A stretch of 64,000 bases of DNA from NCBI RefSeq assembly GCF_017876795.1, contig NZ_JAGIOR010000001.1, forward strand, positions 715,501-779,500, read 5' to 3'. A program made the position numbers and the translations under genes. This document shows, piece after piece, positions 34,005 through 44,774 of the stretch (its first letter is position 1; each line of letters begins with the position of its first letter). The notes beneath the pieces were generated by a model that was not told the DNA's origin, made no database searches, and worked only from the letters and a program-made list of their open reading frames with translations. The stretch comes from Rhizobium leguminosarum (GTDB lineage Bacteria; Pseudomonadota; Alphaproteobacteria; Rhizobiales; Rhizobiaceae).

Positions 34005-35585
34005 ATGGCGCTCAGTTTTATCAAAAAGGTCTTCACCTTCGGCAAGGACAAGCCGGCGGAAGAGCCCGTGCCTGATGCCGTGGCAAGGGAACTCGAGCCG
34101 CGCTCGCGCGACGAAGATTTGCCGCTCGCCGATGATCCGGTTCTTCCCGAGGAGATGGATACGGCCGGTGGGCCGGCTGCGGATGTCGGCGAAAGCGAGG
34201 AAACGGACATCCTCGATGAGGCCTTGCCTTTGCCTCCCGCAGATCAGATGAGTGATTTCGGCCTGGTGCCGCTTTCACTGCTGGAGATCGAAGCCGAAGC
34301 AGAGACGCAGGCAAGTGACGAGAGCGAGGCGGAAGCACCCCCCTCTGTCCCTTCTGGACATCTCCCCCACAAGGGGGGAGATCGTTCGGAGGCTGACGAG
34401 CCGGCTTCGGTCGAAGAGACCGCGGAAGTCGCAGAAGCGCTCTCAGAGGAAATTCCCGCTGAGATCGATGTAGAAGAAGACATTTCCGTTCAGCCGATCT
34501 CCCCCCTTGTGGGGGAGATGCCCGGCAGGGCAGAGGGGGGTATCACACCCGCAAAGCCTTCCGATCCGACTGCGGAACAGCCGAAGCCTGAATCTCCCAT
34601 CCTCCCCAAAGGCTTCGCCACCGGCCCGGCAATCGTCGCACCGGAACCCATTCTCCCGCAGCCGAAACTCAGCTGGTTCCAGCGCCTGCGCAACGGCCTT
34701 GCACGCACGTCCTCGCAGCTGACCGGCCAGATCACTGCGCTCTTTACCAAGCGCAAGCTTGATGACGAGACGCTGCAGGATCTGGAAGATTTGCTGATCC
34801 AGGCCGATCTTGGCGTCGAGACCGCCATGCGGGTCACCGATACCCTGGCTTCCGAGCGTTATGGCAAGGATGTCACCGGCGAGGACGTCAGCCGGATCAT
34901 GGCGTCCGAAATCGCCAAGGTTTTGAAGCCGGTCGCCAAACCGCTGCAGCTCGACCTGTCGCACAAGCCGCATGTCATCCTCGTCGTCGGTGTCAACGGC
35001 ACCGGCAAGACGACGACAATCGGCAAGCTCGCGGCGAAGCTCTCCGGTGCCGGGCTGAAGGTGATGCTGGCTGCCGGCGACACCTTTCGCGCCGCGGCGA
35101 TCGAGCAGCTGAAAATCTGGGCCGACCGGACGAAATCCGAATTCATCGGCACCAAACTCGGCGCCGATGCCGCCGGCCTTGCCTATGACGCCTTCGAACA
35201 GGCGAAAGCGAAAAAATGCGATGTGCTGATCGTCGATACCGCCGGCCGGCTGCAGAACAAGGCCGAGCTGATGGCCGAGCTCGAGAAGATCGTCCGCGTC
35301 CTTGGTAAGCTCGATCCCGATGCGCCGCACACCGTGCTGCAGACGCTCGATGCCACCACCGGGCAGAATGCGCTCAGCCAGGTCGAGATCTTCCGTAACG
35401 TCGCCGGCGTCAACGGGCTGATCATGACCAAGCTCGATGGCACGGCGCGGGGCGGCATTCTCGTTGCCATCTCGGCCAAGCACAAGCTGCCGGTCTATTT
35501 CATCGGGGTCGGCGAGGGCGTCGAGGATCTGGAACCGTTCGAGGCCGAGGATTTCGCCCATGCCATTGCCGGACTTCCCCAATGA
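34005..35585 (+). CDS. ftsY: SRP receptor FtsY, carrying two in-frame repeat insertions
   Basis: Membrane-associated GTPase that receives the Ffh-ribosome complex. 526 residues: a basic start (MALSFIKKVFTFGKDK), a long acidic A domain (about 15-215), the N domain (WFQRLRNGLARTSSQLTGQI) and the G domain with GVNGTGKTTT (residues 330-339), DTFRAAAIEQL, DTAGRLQNKAELM and TKLDGTARGG. Two copies of a 48-bp repeat lie in the A-domain DNA (residues about 111-126 and 164-179), reading PPSVPSGHLPHKGGDR and ISPLVGEMPGRAEGG; both keep the frame because 48 is a multiple of three. The catalytic part is intact, so the protein should work. Downstream of mtaB by 17 bases. Confidence 0.95.
   Translation: MALSFIKKVFTFGKDKPAEEPVPDAVARELEPRSRDEDLPLADDPVLPEEMDTAGGPAADVGESEETDILDEALPLPPADQMSDFGLVPLSLLEIEAEAETQASDESEAEAPPSVPSGHLPHKGGDRSEADEPASVEETAEVAEALSEEIPAEIDVEEDISVQPISPLVGEMPGRAEGGITPAKPSDPTAEQPKPESPILPKGFATGPAIVAPEPILPQPKLSWFQRLRNGLARTSSQLTGQITALFTKRKLDDETLQDLEDLLIQADLGVETAMRVTDTLASERYGKDVTGEDVSRIMASEIAKVLKPVAKPLQLDLSHKPHVILVVGVNGTGKTTTIGKLAAKLSGAGLKVMLAAGDTFRAAAIEQLKIWADRTKSEFIGTKLGADAAGLAYDAFEQAKAKKCDVLIVDTAGRLQNKAELMAELEKIVRVLGKLDPDAPHTVLQTLDATTGQNALSQVEIFRNVAGVNGLIMTKLDGTARGGILVAISAKHKLPVYFIGVGEGVEDLEPFEAEDFAHAIAGLPQ
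34336..34383 (+). repeat. 48-bp interspersed repeat inside ftsY, copy A
   Basis: Reads ACCCCCCTCTG...CATCTCCCCCACAAGGGGGGAGATCG. It is the inverted counterpart of copy B (34494-34541) and close to copy C (39180-39227), differing from the other copies in the block between CTCTG and CATCTC (TCCCTTCTGGA against CCCTGCCGGG). The core CTCCCCC-ACAA-GGGGGGAG is a hairpin in itself. Coded residues are foreign to FtsY of other groups. Confidence 0.9.
34494..34541 (-). repeat. 48-bp interspersed repeat inside ftsY, copy B (inverted to A)
   Basis: Plus strand reads CCGATCTCCCCCCTTGTGGG...GCAGAGGGGGGT, the reverse complement of copy C and, nearly, of copy A. 110 bases of acidic-residue codons lie between A and B. 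The sequence equals copy D (39318-39365) exactly over the whole 48 bases as far as can be read by eye. Confidence 0.9.
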
Positions 35586-35663
35586 TGCCACAGATATGCC
35601 GCCGAAAGCGTGCAGGGCACGGCCGGCAACCAGGTTTTCAGGAATAGCAGGTTTGAAGAACGC

Positions 35664-36308
35664 ATGAGCACCGAAAGCGATATTACGCCGACCGCGGCCG
35701 ACCGGCATCACCCGTTGCTGAAACTGGCACTGGAACTCGGGCCGCTGCTGATCTTCTTCTTTGCCAATCTGCGCGGCCAGTGGCTGGTGGAGAGGTTTCC
35801 GGCTCTTTCGGAGCTGGGTGGTCCGCTGTTCGTCGCAACCGGGCTTTTCATGGCGGCGACGGTGATTTCGCTGGTCGTTTCGAAAATCGTGCTCGGCCAT
35901 CTGCCGATCATGCCGTTCGTCTCCGGCATCGTGGTGCTGATCTTCGGGGCGCTCGGCATCTACCTGCAGAACGAGACATTCATCAAGATGAAGCCGACCA
36001 TCGTCAACGCGCTCTTCGGGGTGGCGCTGCTTGGTGGGCTTGCCTTCGGCAGGTCGCTGCTCGGCTACGTCTTCAATGCCGCCTTCCAGCTCGATCCGGA
36101 GGGCTGGCGCAAGCTCACCATTCGCTGGGGCATCTTCTTCCTGTTTCTCGCCGTGCTGAACGAGGTCGTCTGGCGCAATTTCTCCGACGGCACGTGGGTC
36201 GCCTTCAAGGTGTGGGGCACGATGCCGATCACCATCATCTTCACGCTGGCGCAGATGCCGCTGGTGCTCAAACATAGCATTAACCTGGAAACGGACGGCG
36301 AGAAGTGA
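35664..36308 (+). CDS. yciB: YciB/IspZ-family inner-membrane septation protein
   Basis: Integral membrane protein related to septation protein A, thought to link division and elongation complexes at the envelope. The 214-residue protein has about five or six hydrophobic segments and the family motifs [23 protein letters not shown] near the start, [28 protein letters not shown] in the middle and [27 protein letters not shown] near the end. ATG 35664 starts the conserved region. It overlaps the DUF2585 gene start by four bases (GTGA) and belongs to the dapF-to-DUF2585 run. Confidence 0.88.
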   Translation: MSTESDITPTAADRHHPLLKLALELGPLLIFFFANLRGQWLVERFPALSELGGPLFVATGLFMAATVISLVVSKIVLGHLPIMPFVSGIVVLIFGALGIYLQNETFIKMKPTIVNALFGVALLGGLAFGRSLLGYVFNAAFQLDPEGWRKLTIRWGIFFLFLAVLNEVVWRNFSDGTWVAFKVWGTMPITIIFTLAQMPLVLKHSINLETDGEK

Positions 36309-36892
36309 GCGCGGCAGACGTCGAATATCGGGCCAGACACCAGACCTTCTGGTTTGTCGCCTGCCTTGCTGTGCTGGTCGCCCAGATCGTTGCCGAATAT
36401 ATGATGGGCCGCGTGCCGATCTGCGCCTGCGGCTACGTCAAGCTGTGGGAGGGCGGCGTCAATACCAGCGGCAATTCGCAGCACCTGTCGGATTGGTACA
36501 CGCCGTCGCATATCATCCACGGCTTCCTGTTCTACGGGCTCGGGCATCTGATCCTGCGCCGCAAGCCGCTGGCAGCCAGGCTGCTGCTGGCGCTGTTCAT
36601 CGAATCAGGCTGGGAACTGCTGGAGAATTCGCCTCTGATCATCGACCGCTACCGAACGGCGACGATCGCGCTCGACTATTACGGCGACAGTATCCTGAAT
36701 TCGGCGATGGATACCGTCTTCATGTGCGTCGGTTTCTTCTTTGCGGCGCGTGCGCCGGTGGCGCTCACGGTGGCGATCGCCATCTTCTTCGAGATTTTCA
36801 CCGGCTACATGATCCGCGACAACCTGACCCTCAACGTGGTGATGCTGATCTGGCCGGTGGAGGCGATCAAGGTCTGGCAGGGCGGCGCGTAA
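36305..36892 (+). CDS. DUF2585 / UPF0314 family membrane protein
   Basis: Rhizobiales-type membrane protein of unknown function. The 195 residues contain about five hydrophobic segments, with the family landmarks [43 protein letters not shown] (about residues 35-77) and [18 protein letters not shown] (about residues 100-117), which hold conserved Cys, His and Glu residues, possibly metal ligands. It starts with GTG overlapping the yciB stop. Last gene of the plus-strand run; the ccm operon converges on it with only four bases between the stops. Confidence 0.85.
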   Translation: MSAADVEYRARHQTFWFVACLAVLVAQIVAEYMMGRVPICACGYVKLWEGGVNTSGNSQHLSDWYTPSHIIHGFLFYGLGHLILRRKPLAARLLLALFIESGWELLENSPLIIDRYRTATIALDYYGDSILNSAMDTVFMCVGFFFAARAPVALTVAIAIFFEIFTGYMIRDNLTLNVVMLIWPVEAIKVWQGGA

Positions 36893-36896
36893 GTTC

Positions 36897-37505
36897 TTAC
36901 GACGCCGGCTTCCCTAGCGCCATTTCCATTGCCGGAAACAGCCCTTCCTTCAGGCTGATATCGTCGAAGGGGCCGACGCGTTTGTAGAGGATCGTGCCGT
37001 CGGGGCCGACGAGGTAACTTTCCGGAATGCCGTAGACACCCCAGTCGATTGCTGCCTTGCCGTTCGGATCGATGCCGATCGCCTGATAGGGGTTGCCGAG
37101 CTCACCGAGGAAACGCACGGCGTTGTCGCTCTTGTCCTTGTAGTTGATGGCGACGATGTTCAGCCGTCCGTCCTTCGCCAGTTCTTTCAAGACAGGATGT
37201 TCGTCCCGGCAAGGGATGCACCAGGAGGCGAAGACGTTGACGAGGGTCAGCTTGCCCTTGACGGCGGCGTCGGTCAGCGCCGGCAGGTTGGCGCCGTCAA
37301 GCGGCGGCAGGTTCAGCGCCGGCGCCTTGGTGCCGATCAGGGCGGAGGGGATTTCGGCGATGTTCTTGCCGTGAAAATCCTGGTCGTAGAGCATCTTTGC
37401 CGCCGTCGCGGCAATGCCGCCGAAGACGATCAGCGGCAGAAGCGCCAGCGCGTAGCGGCCAAATCCGCGCGGTTTGGCGGTCGTGGTTTCAGGCGCTTCG
37501 CTCAT
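36897..37505 (-). CDS. ccmG: Thiol:disulfide interchange protein CcmG/DsbE
   Basis: Membrane-anchored periplasmic thioredoxin that keeps apocytochrome c cysteines reduced for haem attachment. The 202-residue protein has one N-terminal membrane anchor ([18 protein letters not shown], residues about 13-30), then the thioredoxin fold with [20 protein letters not shown] (active site WCIPC) and the CcmG-type [15 protein letters not shown], with the cis-proline segment, plus an acidic cluster. Its ATG overlaps the ccmD stop by four bases. Last gene of the ccmABCDG operon. Confidence 0.93.
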   Translation of the reverse strand: MSEAPETTTAKPRGFGRYALALLPLIVFGGIAATAAKMLYDQDFHGKNIAEIPSALIGTKAPALNLPPLDGANLPALTDAAVKGKLTLVNVFASWCIPCRDEHPVLKELAKDGRLNIVAINYKDKSDNAVRFLGELGNPYQAIGIDPNGKAAIDWGVYGIPESYLVGPDGTILYKRVGPFDDISLKEGLFPAMEMALGKPAS

Positions 37506-37669
37506 TCGCCGTCCTTTGCGCGCGCCGAACGGCGGCGAATGCCTGCGGCTTCGAGCGCTGCGAGTTCACGGCGGCGGGCCCGACCGTCAGCCCAGGTCCA
37601 TAATGTTACAGCGACCGTCAGGAGTGCCGCAAAGCCATAGGAGGCATAGACGTAGAAGGCATGCGTCAC
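37502..37669 (-). CDS. ccmD: Haem exporter protein CcmD
   Basis: Small membrane protein that holds holo-CcmE release at CcmABC. 55 residues with one transmembrane segment ([26 protein letters not shown]) and a basic tail ([21 protein letters not shown]), the standard CcmD layout. The start is a GTG at 37669, preceded by GAGG (GAGGAATAGCC), a few bases after the ccmC stop; the stop overlaps ccmG. It is easy to miss because it is short and lacks an ATG. Confidence 0.9.
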   Translation of the reverse strand: MTHAFYVYASYGFAALLTVAVTLWTWADGRARRRELAALEAAGIRRRSARAKDGE

Positions 37670-37672
37670 CGG

Positions 37673-38434
37673 CTATTCCTCCCGGCTCGCCAGGCGGGCG
37701 GCAAGACGGCGCTGGGCGGCAATGCGGCGGCGCCAGATCTCGTTGCGCATCGCCATGATATGCAGCGTGAAAAAAAGCAGGGTAAAGGCGATCGCCATGA
37801 CGAAGAGCGGCCGCAGGAATTCCGGATCGATCGCCGGGCCATCAAGGCGCATCACGCTTGCCGATTGATGCAGCGTATTCCACCACTCGACCGAGAACTT
37901 GATGATCGGGATGTTGACGAAGCCGACGAGGATGAGCACGGCGCTGACACGTGCGGCTCTCGACGGATCGTCAATGGCGCGGCTGAGCGCAATCAGGCCG
38001 AGATACATCAGAAAGAGAACGAACACCGAGGTCAGTCGCGCATCCCAGACCCACCAGGTGCCCCACATCGGCTTGCCCCAGAGCGAGCCGGTGACAAGTG
38101 CGAGCAGGGTAAAGGCGGCGCCGAGCGGGGCTGCTGCCTTGGCGGAAACGTCGGCCAGCGGATGGCGCCAGACCAGTGTGCCGATCGCTGAGACGCTCAT
38201 GATCGTGTAGCACATCATCGCAAGCCAGGCGGCGGGCACATGGATGTACATGATGCGCACGGTTTCGCCCTGCTGGTAATCGCCTTCTGTGGAGAAGCTG
38301 AGATAGAGGCCGACCATAAAACAGAGGGCGGTGATGCCGGCCAGCCAGGGAATGACGCGCGCCGCCAGCGCCAAGAACCGGGTCGGGTTGGCGAGATCGC
38401 TGAATTTGCTGATGGCAAGGCTGGTTTGGCTCAT
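37673..38434 (-). CDS. ccmC: Haem exporter protein CcmC
   Basis: Loads haem on CcmE in the inner membrane. The 253-residue protein has six membrane segments and the tryptophan-rich signature WGKPMWGTWWVWDARLTSVFVLF (about residues 120-142), with the haem-ligand histidines in IMYIHVPAAW (about 62-71) and near EWWNTLHQSASV (about 185). ATG 38434 starts the family N-terminus; the longer frame upstream lies opposite the ccmB tail and is not real. Four bases separate it from ccmD. Confidence 0.94.
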   Translation of the reverse strand: MSQTSLAISKFSDLANPTRFLALAARVIPWLAGITALCFMVGLYLSFSTEGDYQQGETVRIMYIHVPAAWLAMMCYTIMSVSAIGTLVWRHPLADVSAKAAAPLGAAFTLLALVTGSLWGKPMWGTWWVWDARLTSVFVLFLMYLGLIALSRAIDDPSRAARVSAVLILVGFVNIPIIKFSVEWWNTLHQSASVMRLDGPAIDPEFLRPLFVMAIAFTLLFFTLHIMAMRNEIWRRRIAAQRRLAARLASREE

Positions 38435-38481
38435 GTTCGCTTCCTTACCGTGATCCGGCTTTTCCCGCAATCGGATGCCAA

Positions 38482-39141
38482 TCAATCCGCCGTGTTTCGC
38501 AGCGCAAGGGCCGCGGCAGCCGGGCCAATGACCGCGAAGAACAGCGTCAGCGCGATGAGGATGAGGAACGGCGGCAGGAACGGGGCGGGATCCTCGACGG
38601 CGGCATAGGTGGCGCTGACGCCGAAGATCAGCACCGGGATGGTCAGCGGCAGCACGAGGATCGAGACCAGCAAACCGCCGCGGGGCAGTGCCACGGCCAC
38701 GGCGGCGCCGACAGCGCCGATGAAGGTGATGGCGGGAGAGCCGACAAGAAGCGTCAGCGTGGTCGCGCCGATCGCCCTCTCGTCCATGTTCATGAAGAGG
38801 CCGAGCAGCGGCGAGGCGATGACCAGCGGCAGGCTGGTGGCGGTCCAGTGGGCGAAGCATTTGACCAGCACGGTGAGGACGAGCGGCGTTTCCTGCATCA
38901 GCATCAGGTCGAGCGATCCGTCATCGCGCTCGGCCTGGAACAGACGGTCGAGGCCAAGAAGGGCGGCGAGCAATGCGCCGATCCAGACGATGGCAGGGCC
39001 GATGCGCGCAAGCAGCTTGAGGTCCGGACCGACCCCGAAGGGGATGACGGCGACAATGGTCAGGAAGAACAACACGCCGATCAGCGCGCCGCCGCCGGCG
39101 CGGATGGAGAGCTTGAGGTCGCGGAGAAAGAGGGCGGTCAT
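38482..39141 (-). CDS. ccmB: Haem exporter ABC permease CcmB
   Basis: Membrane subunit of the CcmAB ATPase that releases holo-CcmE. The 219-residue protein has six hydrophobic segments; GPDLKLLARIGPAIVWIGALLAALLGLDRLFQAERDDGSLDLML contains the family FxxDxxDGSL-type loop. ATG 39141 is the family start. It is separated from ccmA by about 240 bases, an unusually large gap for this operon, filled by an inverted pair of 48-bp repeats. 47 bases separate it from ccmC. Confidence 0.93.
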   Translation of the reverse strand: MTALFLRDLKLSIRAGGGALIGVLFFLTIVAVIPFGVGPDLKLLARIGPAIVWIGALLAALLGLDRLFQAERDDGSLDLMLMQETPLVLTVLVKCFAHWTATSLPLVIASPLLGLFMNMDERAIGATTLTLLVGSPAITFIGAVGAAVAVALPRGGLLVSILVLPLTIPVLIFGVSATYAAVEDPAPFLPPFLILIALTLFFAVIGPAAAALALRNTAD

Positions 39142-39179
39142 GCGGGGCGGCTCTGTGCATGCGCGGTGGATCGGGCGGC

Positions 39180-39227
39180 ACCCCCCTCTGCCCTGCCGGG
39201 CATCTCCCCCACAAGGGGGGAGATCGG
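39180..39227 (+). repeat. 48-bp interspersed repeat between ccmB and ccmA, copy C
   Basis: Reads ACCCCCCTCTGCCCTGCCGG and on to CACAAGGGGGGAGATCGG; it is the exact inverse of copy D by eye and nearly equal to copy A in ftsY. Its inner dyads (CCCTGCCGGGC and CTCCCCC/GGGGGAG) can form two small hairpins. Confidence 0.92.
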
Positions 39228-39317
39228 CAAGATGCACGGGTTTCGCAAGATCTTAATCGCGCGCCAAGCGGCTGCGACCATCTGCGGCGTTTGACTGGGG
39301 CAAGAGGGCGCTCCTGG

Positions 39318-39365
39318 CCGATCTCCCCCCTTGTGGGGGAGATGCCCGGCAGGGCAGAGGGGGGT
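39318..39365 (-). repeat. 48-bp interspersed repeat between ccmB and ccmA, copy D (inverted to C)
   Basis: Same sequence as ftsY copy B. 90 bases lie between copies C and D and hold no gene. The end of this copy is 18 bases from the ccmA stop codon. Confidence 0.92.
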
Positions 39366-39382
39366 TGCGACGCCTCGAACCA

Positions 39383-40030
39383 TCATCCCCACACCCCCTG
39401 ATCCACACCGGCAAAGCCCGTCATCTTCAACTCCTGCGCATTCGCCAGCCCCAGCGGCTGATGCGTCGCCGCCAGCACGATGCCGCCTTTGGCCAGGTGC
39501 GCTTCGATCAATTCGGCCAGCAACCGGTCGGCGCTGGCATCGAGCGCGGCTGTCGGTTCATCGAGGATCCAGACGGGGCGATGGGCGACAAGCAGCTTGG
39601 CGAAGGCAAACCGGCGCTGCTGGCCGGCGGAGAGGTAACCGAAGGGAAGATGGGTGATCCCCGACAGGCCGACGGCGTCAGCGGCGTCCTCGATGGAGAG
39701 ACCGGCAGAGCCTCCCATATCGCCAAGAAAGCTGCGCCAGAAATCGAGGTTTTCTGCAACCGTAAGTTCATTCTTCATCGCATTTCGATGGCCTAGGTAG
39801 TGGCTGACCTCGGAAGGATGGCGGTCGTCTCCTCCCTCTTCTTCATGGAAGATGACTGCGCCTTTTTCCGGCCTCAGGAGGCCGCCAACAACCCGCAGCA
39901 AAGTGGACTTTCCTGATCCATTTCTTCCTGTCAGCACCAGCGCCTCGCCGGCTGCCAAGTGAAAGGAAATGTTAACGAAAATGAGATCCTCACCACGCCT
40001 TGCGGCCAGATTTTCGGCGGTGAGATGCAT
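39383..40030 (-). CDS. ccmA: Haem exporter ABC ATP-binding protein CcmA
   Basis: ATPase of the CcmAB complex. The 215-residue protein has Walker [19 protein letters not shown] (near residue 34-51), signature LSAGQQRRFAFAKLL, Walker B VWILDEPTAALD and the H-loop AATHQPLG. Length is typical of CcmA, which lacks extra domains. First gene of the operon; it is divergent from acnA with about 260 bases between the starts, the pairing seen in other rhizobia. Confidence 0.94.
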   Translation of the reverse strand: MHLTAENLAARRGEDLIFVNISFHLAAGEALVLTGRNGSGKSTLLRVVGGLLRPEKGAVIFHEEEGGDDRHPSEVSHYLGHRNAMKNELTVAENLDFWRSFLGDMGGSAGLSIEDAADAVGLSGITHLPFGYLSAGQQRRFAFAKLLVAHRPVWILDEPTAALDASADRLLAELIEAHLAKGGIVLAATHQPLGLANAQELKMTGFAGVDQGVWG

Positions 40031-40292
40031 GCGTCGGCTCTTTCTTCGTTTCGGGTCGCGGCAGGGTCAAAAAATCTCCGATTTTGACCGCGCTCGGGTA
40101 TGGCAAGTTTTTAGGAAATTATCTATAAGAGCCGCAACCACGCCAGCGGTCGGCGTGAATTTCATCCTTGCGCCGAACTTGGAGCATTTGTTCCACGTGC
40201 GGACAGCGGAAATGGCCGTACCCGCATCCTGATGTGCATTAAGTGCATAGGCGTTCGCACGACTGTGTTGGCTATCAGAAACGGGGTCTCTC

Positions 40293-42983
<2,691 letters not shown>

Positions 42984-43011
42984 TTGTTAAGAGCTTCATA
43001 ATATGATGATG

Positions 43012-43041
43012 GCCGCCGGAGAGCAGTTTCCGGCGGCTTTT
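43012..43041 (+). terminator. Rho-independent terminator of acnA
   Basis: GCCGCCGGA and TCCGGCGGC form a perfect 9-base stem with an 8-base loop, followed by TTTTCT. It begins 28 bases after the acnA stop. Confidence 0.85.
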
Positions 43042-43219
43042 CTCTGCGGCGACGGTATTTGAGGGAGCTCACGATGATTTGTTTTATGCGGGTTCCGGTT
43101 GCGCTGCGTCTCACCCGTTCGTGACTTTTCGTTTGGACCCGGAAGGATTATTCGTACGTTCATATGTCAGGGCCTCCGGTTCGAACACGCCGTCGGCGCT
43201 GAAAAAGAGGTGCAGGTGA

Positions 43220-43960
43220 ATGTCCCCCCGTTTTCTGATTCCGCTGATCGCCGGCGTTGTTCTCTCAGGTCCGCTGCAGGCCGAAGACGGCACGCCGAAA
43301 GGTGTCGTCGAACTGTTTACGGCGCAGGGCTGCTCCTCCTGTCCTCCCGCTGATGCGGCTTTCCGCAAGCTGGTGAGCCAGGGCGATGTCATCGCGCTCG
43401 CCTATCATGTCGATTACTGGAACTATCTCGGCTGGGCCGATACGCTGAGCTCGAAGGAAAACACCGAGCGGCAATACGGCTATGCGAGGACAATGGGCCG
43501 CAGCAACGTCTACACGCCGCAGGCGATCGTCAACGGGCGAGGTCATCTGGCCGGCGCCGATCTCAACGGTATCAACGGCAAGCTCGATACGTATAGCGGC
43601 GAAGGCAACGGGCTGACCGTCCCCATCAGCGCATCGATGCGCGGCGACGAGCTGGAGATCAAGATCGGCGCTGGACAGGGCAAAGCCAATGTCGTGATGG
43701 TCTATTTCGACAAGGAAAAGACGATCGAGGTCGAAAAAGGCGAGAACAGCGGAAAGAAGCTTTCCTATCTGCACAGCGTCACCAATGTCGAAACCGTCGG
43801 CATGTGGGACGGCAAGGCGACCAGTCTGACGCTGCCGGCCAGCGTCCTGCAGCGGCCGCAGCTCGAGGGCTGCGCGATCCTGCTGCAATCGGCGACCGAC
43901 AACGGCGATCCGGCTGCGATCCTTGGCGCGACCGTGATGATGGCTGGAAAAAACATTTGA
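43220..43960 (+). CDS. DUF1223 family secreted thioredoxin-like protein
   Basis: 246-residue exported protein: signal peptide (MSPRFLIPLIAGVVLSGPLQA), then VVELFTAQGCSSCPPADAAFRKL, with a CSSC pair in the position of a thioredoxin-type active site, YHVDYWNYLGWADTLSSKENTERQYGYAR and the VYTPQAIVNGRGHLAGAD segment. DUF1223 proteins are widespread in alphaproteobacteria and of unproven function; a periplasmic redox role is an inference from the CxxC-like motif. ATG 43220 follows GAGGTGCAGGT. Monocistronic, between the acnA terminator and a repeat-rich gap. A 16-codon frame with a good ribosome-binding site lies 95 bases upstream. Confidence 0.85.
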   Translation: MSPRFLIPLIAGVVLSGPLQAEDGTPKGVVELFTAQGCSSCPPADAAFRKLVSQGDVIALAYHVDYWNYLGWADTLSSKENTERQYGYARTMGRSNVYTPQAIVNGRGHLAGADLNGINGKLDTYSGEGNGLTVPISASMRGDELEIKIGAGQGKANVVMVYFDKEKTIEVEKGENSGKKLSYLHSVTNVETVGMWDGKATSLTLPASVLQRPQLEGCAILLQSATDNGDPAAILGATVMMAGKNI

Positions 43961-44308
43961 GATTTCACCCGCTTGCGGATGAAGTACCGGGCGGCCCGGC
44001 TGAGCGTATTCGGGGCTGGGGTTAAGGTCGATACGCTCCGCCGGGCCCTTTGGCGCGCTGGCGCCAAACCGGGATTCATAATTCTCCTGCAAATGAGGCG
44101 CTGTTTTGACTGAAATGCGGCGCTGCCGAGAAAGCGACAGCGCTGTCATGCGCATCGGACGATGCGCCGATTCAAAGTGCTACAGCGTCCTTGCGCGCTG
44201 ACGCGAGGCGCTGTAGTGCGGCCGATGTGACGGCCGGCGCTCTTGCAATTTGCGGCGGCTCGGGCACACTGTCACTCTCCTGTCACACGCAGAGGCCTTG
44301 GAGACTGA
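43961..44308. other. Repeat- and dyad-rich gap (348 bases), no gene supported
   Basis: Contains several short palindromes: GCGCATC-GGAC-GATGCGC near 44150-44167, CTACAGCG (44180-44187) with CGCTGTAG (44209-44216), and TTTGGCGC-GCTG-GCGCCAAA near 44049-44068. The CTACAGCG pair resembles another dispersed rhizobial repeat. It should also contain the promoter of the DUF2794 gene. Confidence 0.45.
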
Positions 44309-44710
44309 ATGACAGATCAGCCGGATTTGCGACACGGCGAAAGCCGTTCCGTCGACAATAGTTCCTCAGTCGTCGTCGATCTCAGGGAATACAAGCAAAG
44401 CAAGGACCCGCTGCCGGTGACCTTTCATCGGCGCGAATTGGACGCGATCCTCTGGATCTACGGACGTATGGTCGGTGACGGCGAATGGCGCGACTACGCC
44501 ATCGATCACCTGAAGGACAGGGCGGTTTTTTCCGTTTTCAAGCGCTCCGGCGAGATGCCGCTCTTCCGCATCGAGAAAAACCCGAAACTTGCCGCCAAGC
44601 AGGGCGCCTATTCCGTGATCAACGTCCACGGCACGATCCTGAAGCGCGGTCACGAGCTGAACCAGGTGCTGAAGGTGTTCGACAAGGCGCTGAAGCTGGT
44701 CGACAAGTAA
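44309..44710 (+). CDS. DUF2794 domain protein
   Basis: 133-residue alphaproteobacterial protein of unknown function. Core (about residues 30-130) reads PVTFHRRELDAILWIYGRMVGDGEWRDYAIDHLKDRAVFSVFKRSGEMPLFRIEKNPKLAAKQGAYSVINVHGTILKRGHELNQVL, very close to the family pattern. The N-terminal 25 residues are polar and probably disordered. No signal peptide or membrane segment. ATG 44309 lies after GGCCTTGGAGACTGA (GGAG eight bases upstream). Single gene; a repeat block begins just after its stop. Confidence 0.88.
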   Translation: MTDQPDLRHGESRSVDNSSSVVVDLREYKQSKDPLPVTFHRRELDAILWIYGRMVGDGEWRDYAIDHLKDRAVFSVFKRSGEMPLFRIEKNPKLAAKQGAYSVINVHGTILKRGHELNQVLKVFDKALKLVDK

Positions 44711-44726
44711 GCCGTAACACTTTTTT

Positions 44727-44772
44727 CTGCATGTCGTTATCCGGGAACCGCTGCACACTTCCGGGCGACAAG
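44727..44772 (+). repeat. Dispersed rhizobial repeat, partial copy 3
   Basis: CTGCATGTCGTTATCCGGGAACCGCTGCACACTTCCGGGCGACAAGCAT. It corresponds to the second half of the repeat at 8331-8436 and 54411-54516 (CATGTCGTT...CGCAAAACCGCTGCACA...GCGACATGC) with changed inner bases (CCGGGAACCG for CGCAAAACCG). Covers the gap before the GNAT gene. Confidence 0.55.
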
Positions 44773-44774
44773 CA

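Noticed and set aside
34443..36275. Open frame of about 610 codons antisense to ftsY and yciB
   Set aside because: The plus strand holds two recognised proteins; the antisense reading has no domain and no ribosome-binding site.
34336..39365. CRISPR array from the recurrent 48-bp units
   Set aside because: Only four copies, in inverted pairs 4.7 kb apart and inside ftsY and the ccm operon; no regular spacers and no cas genes.
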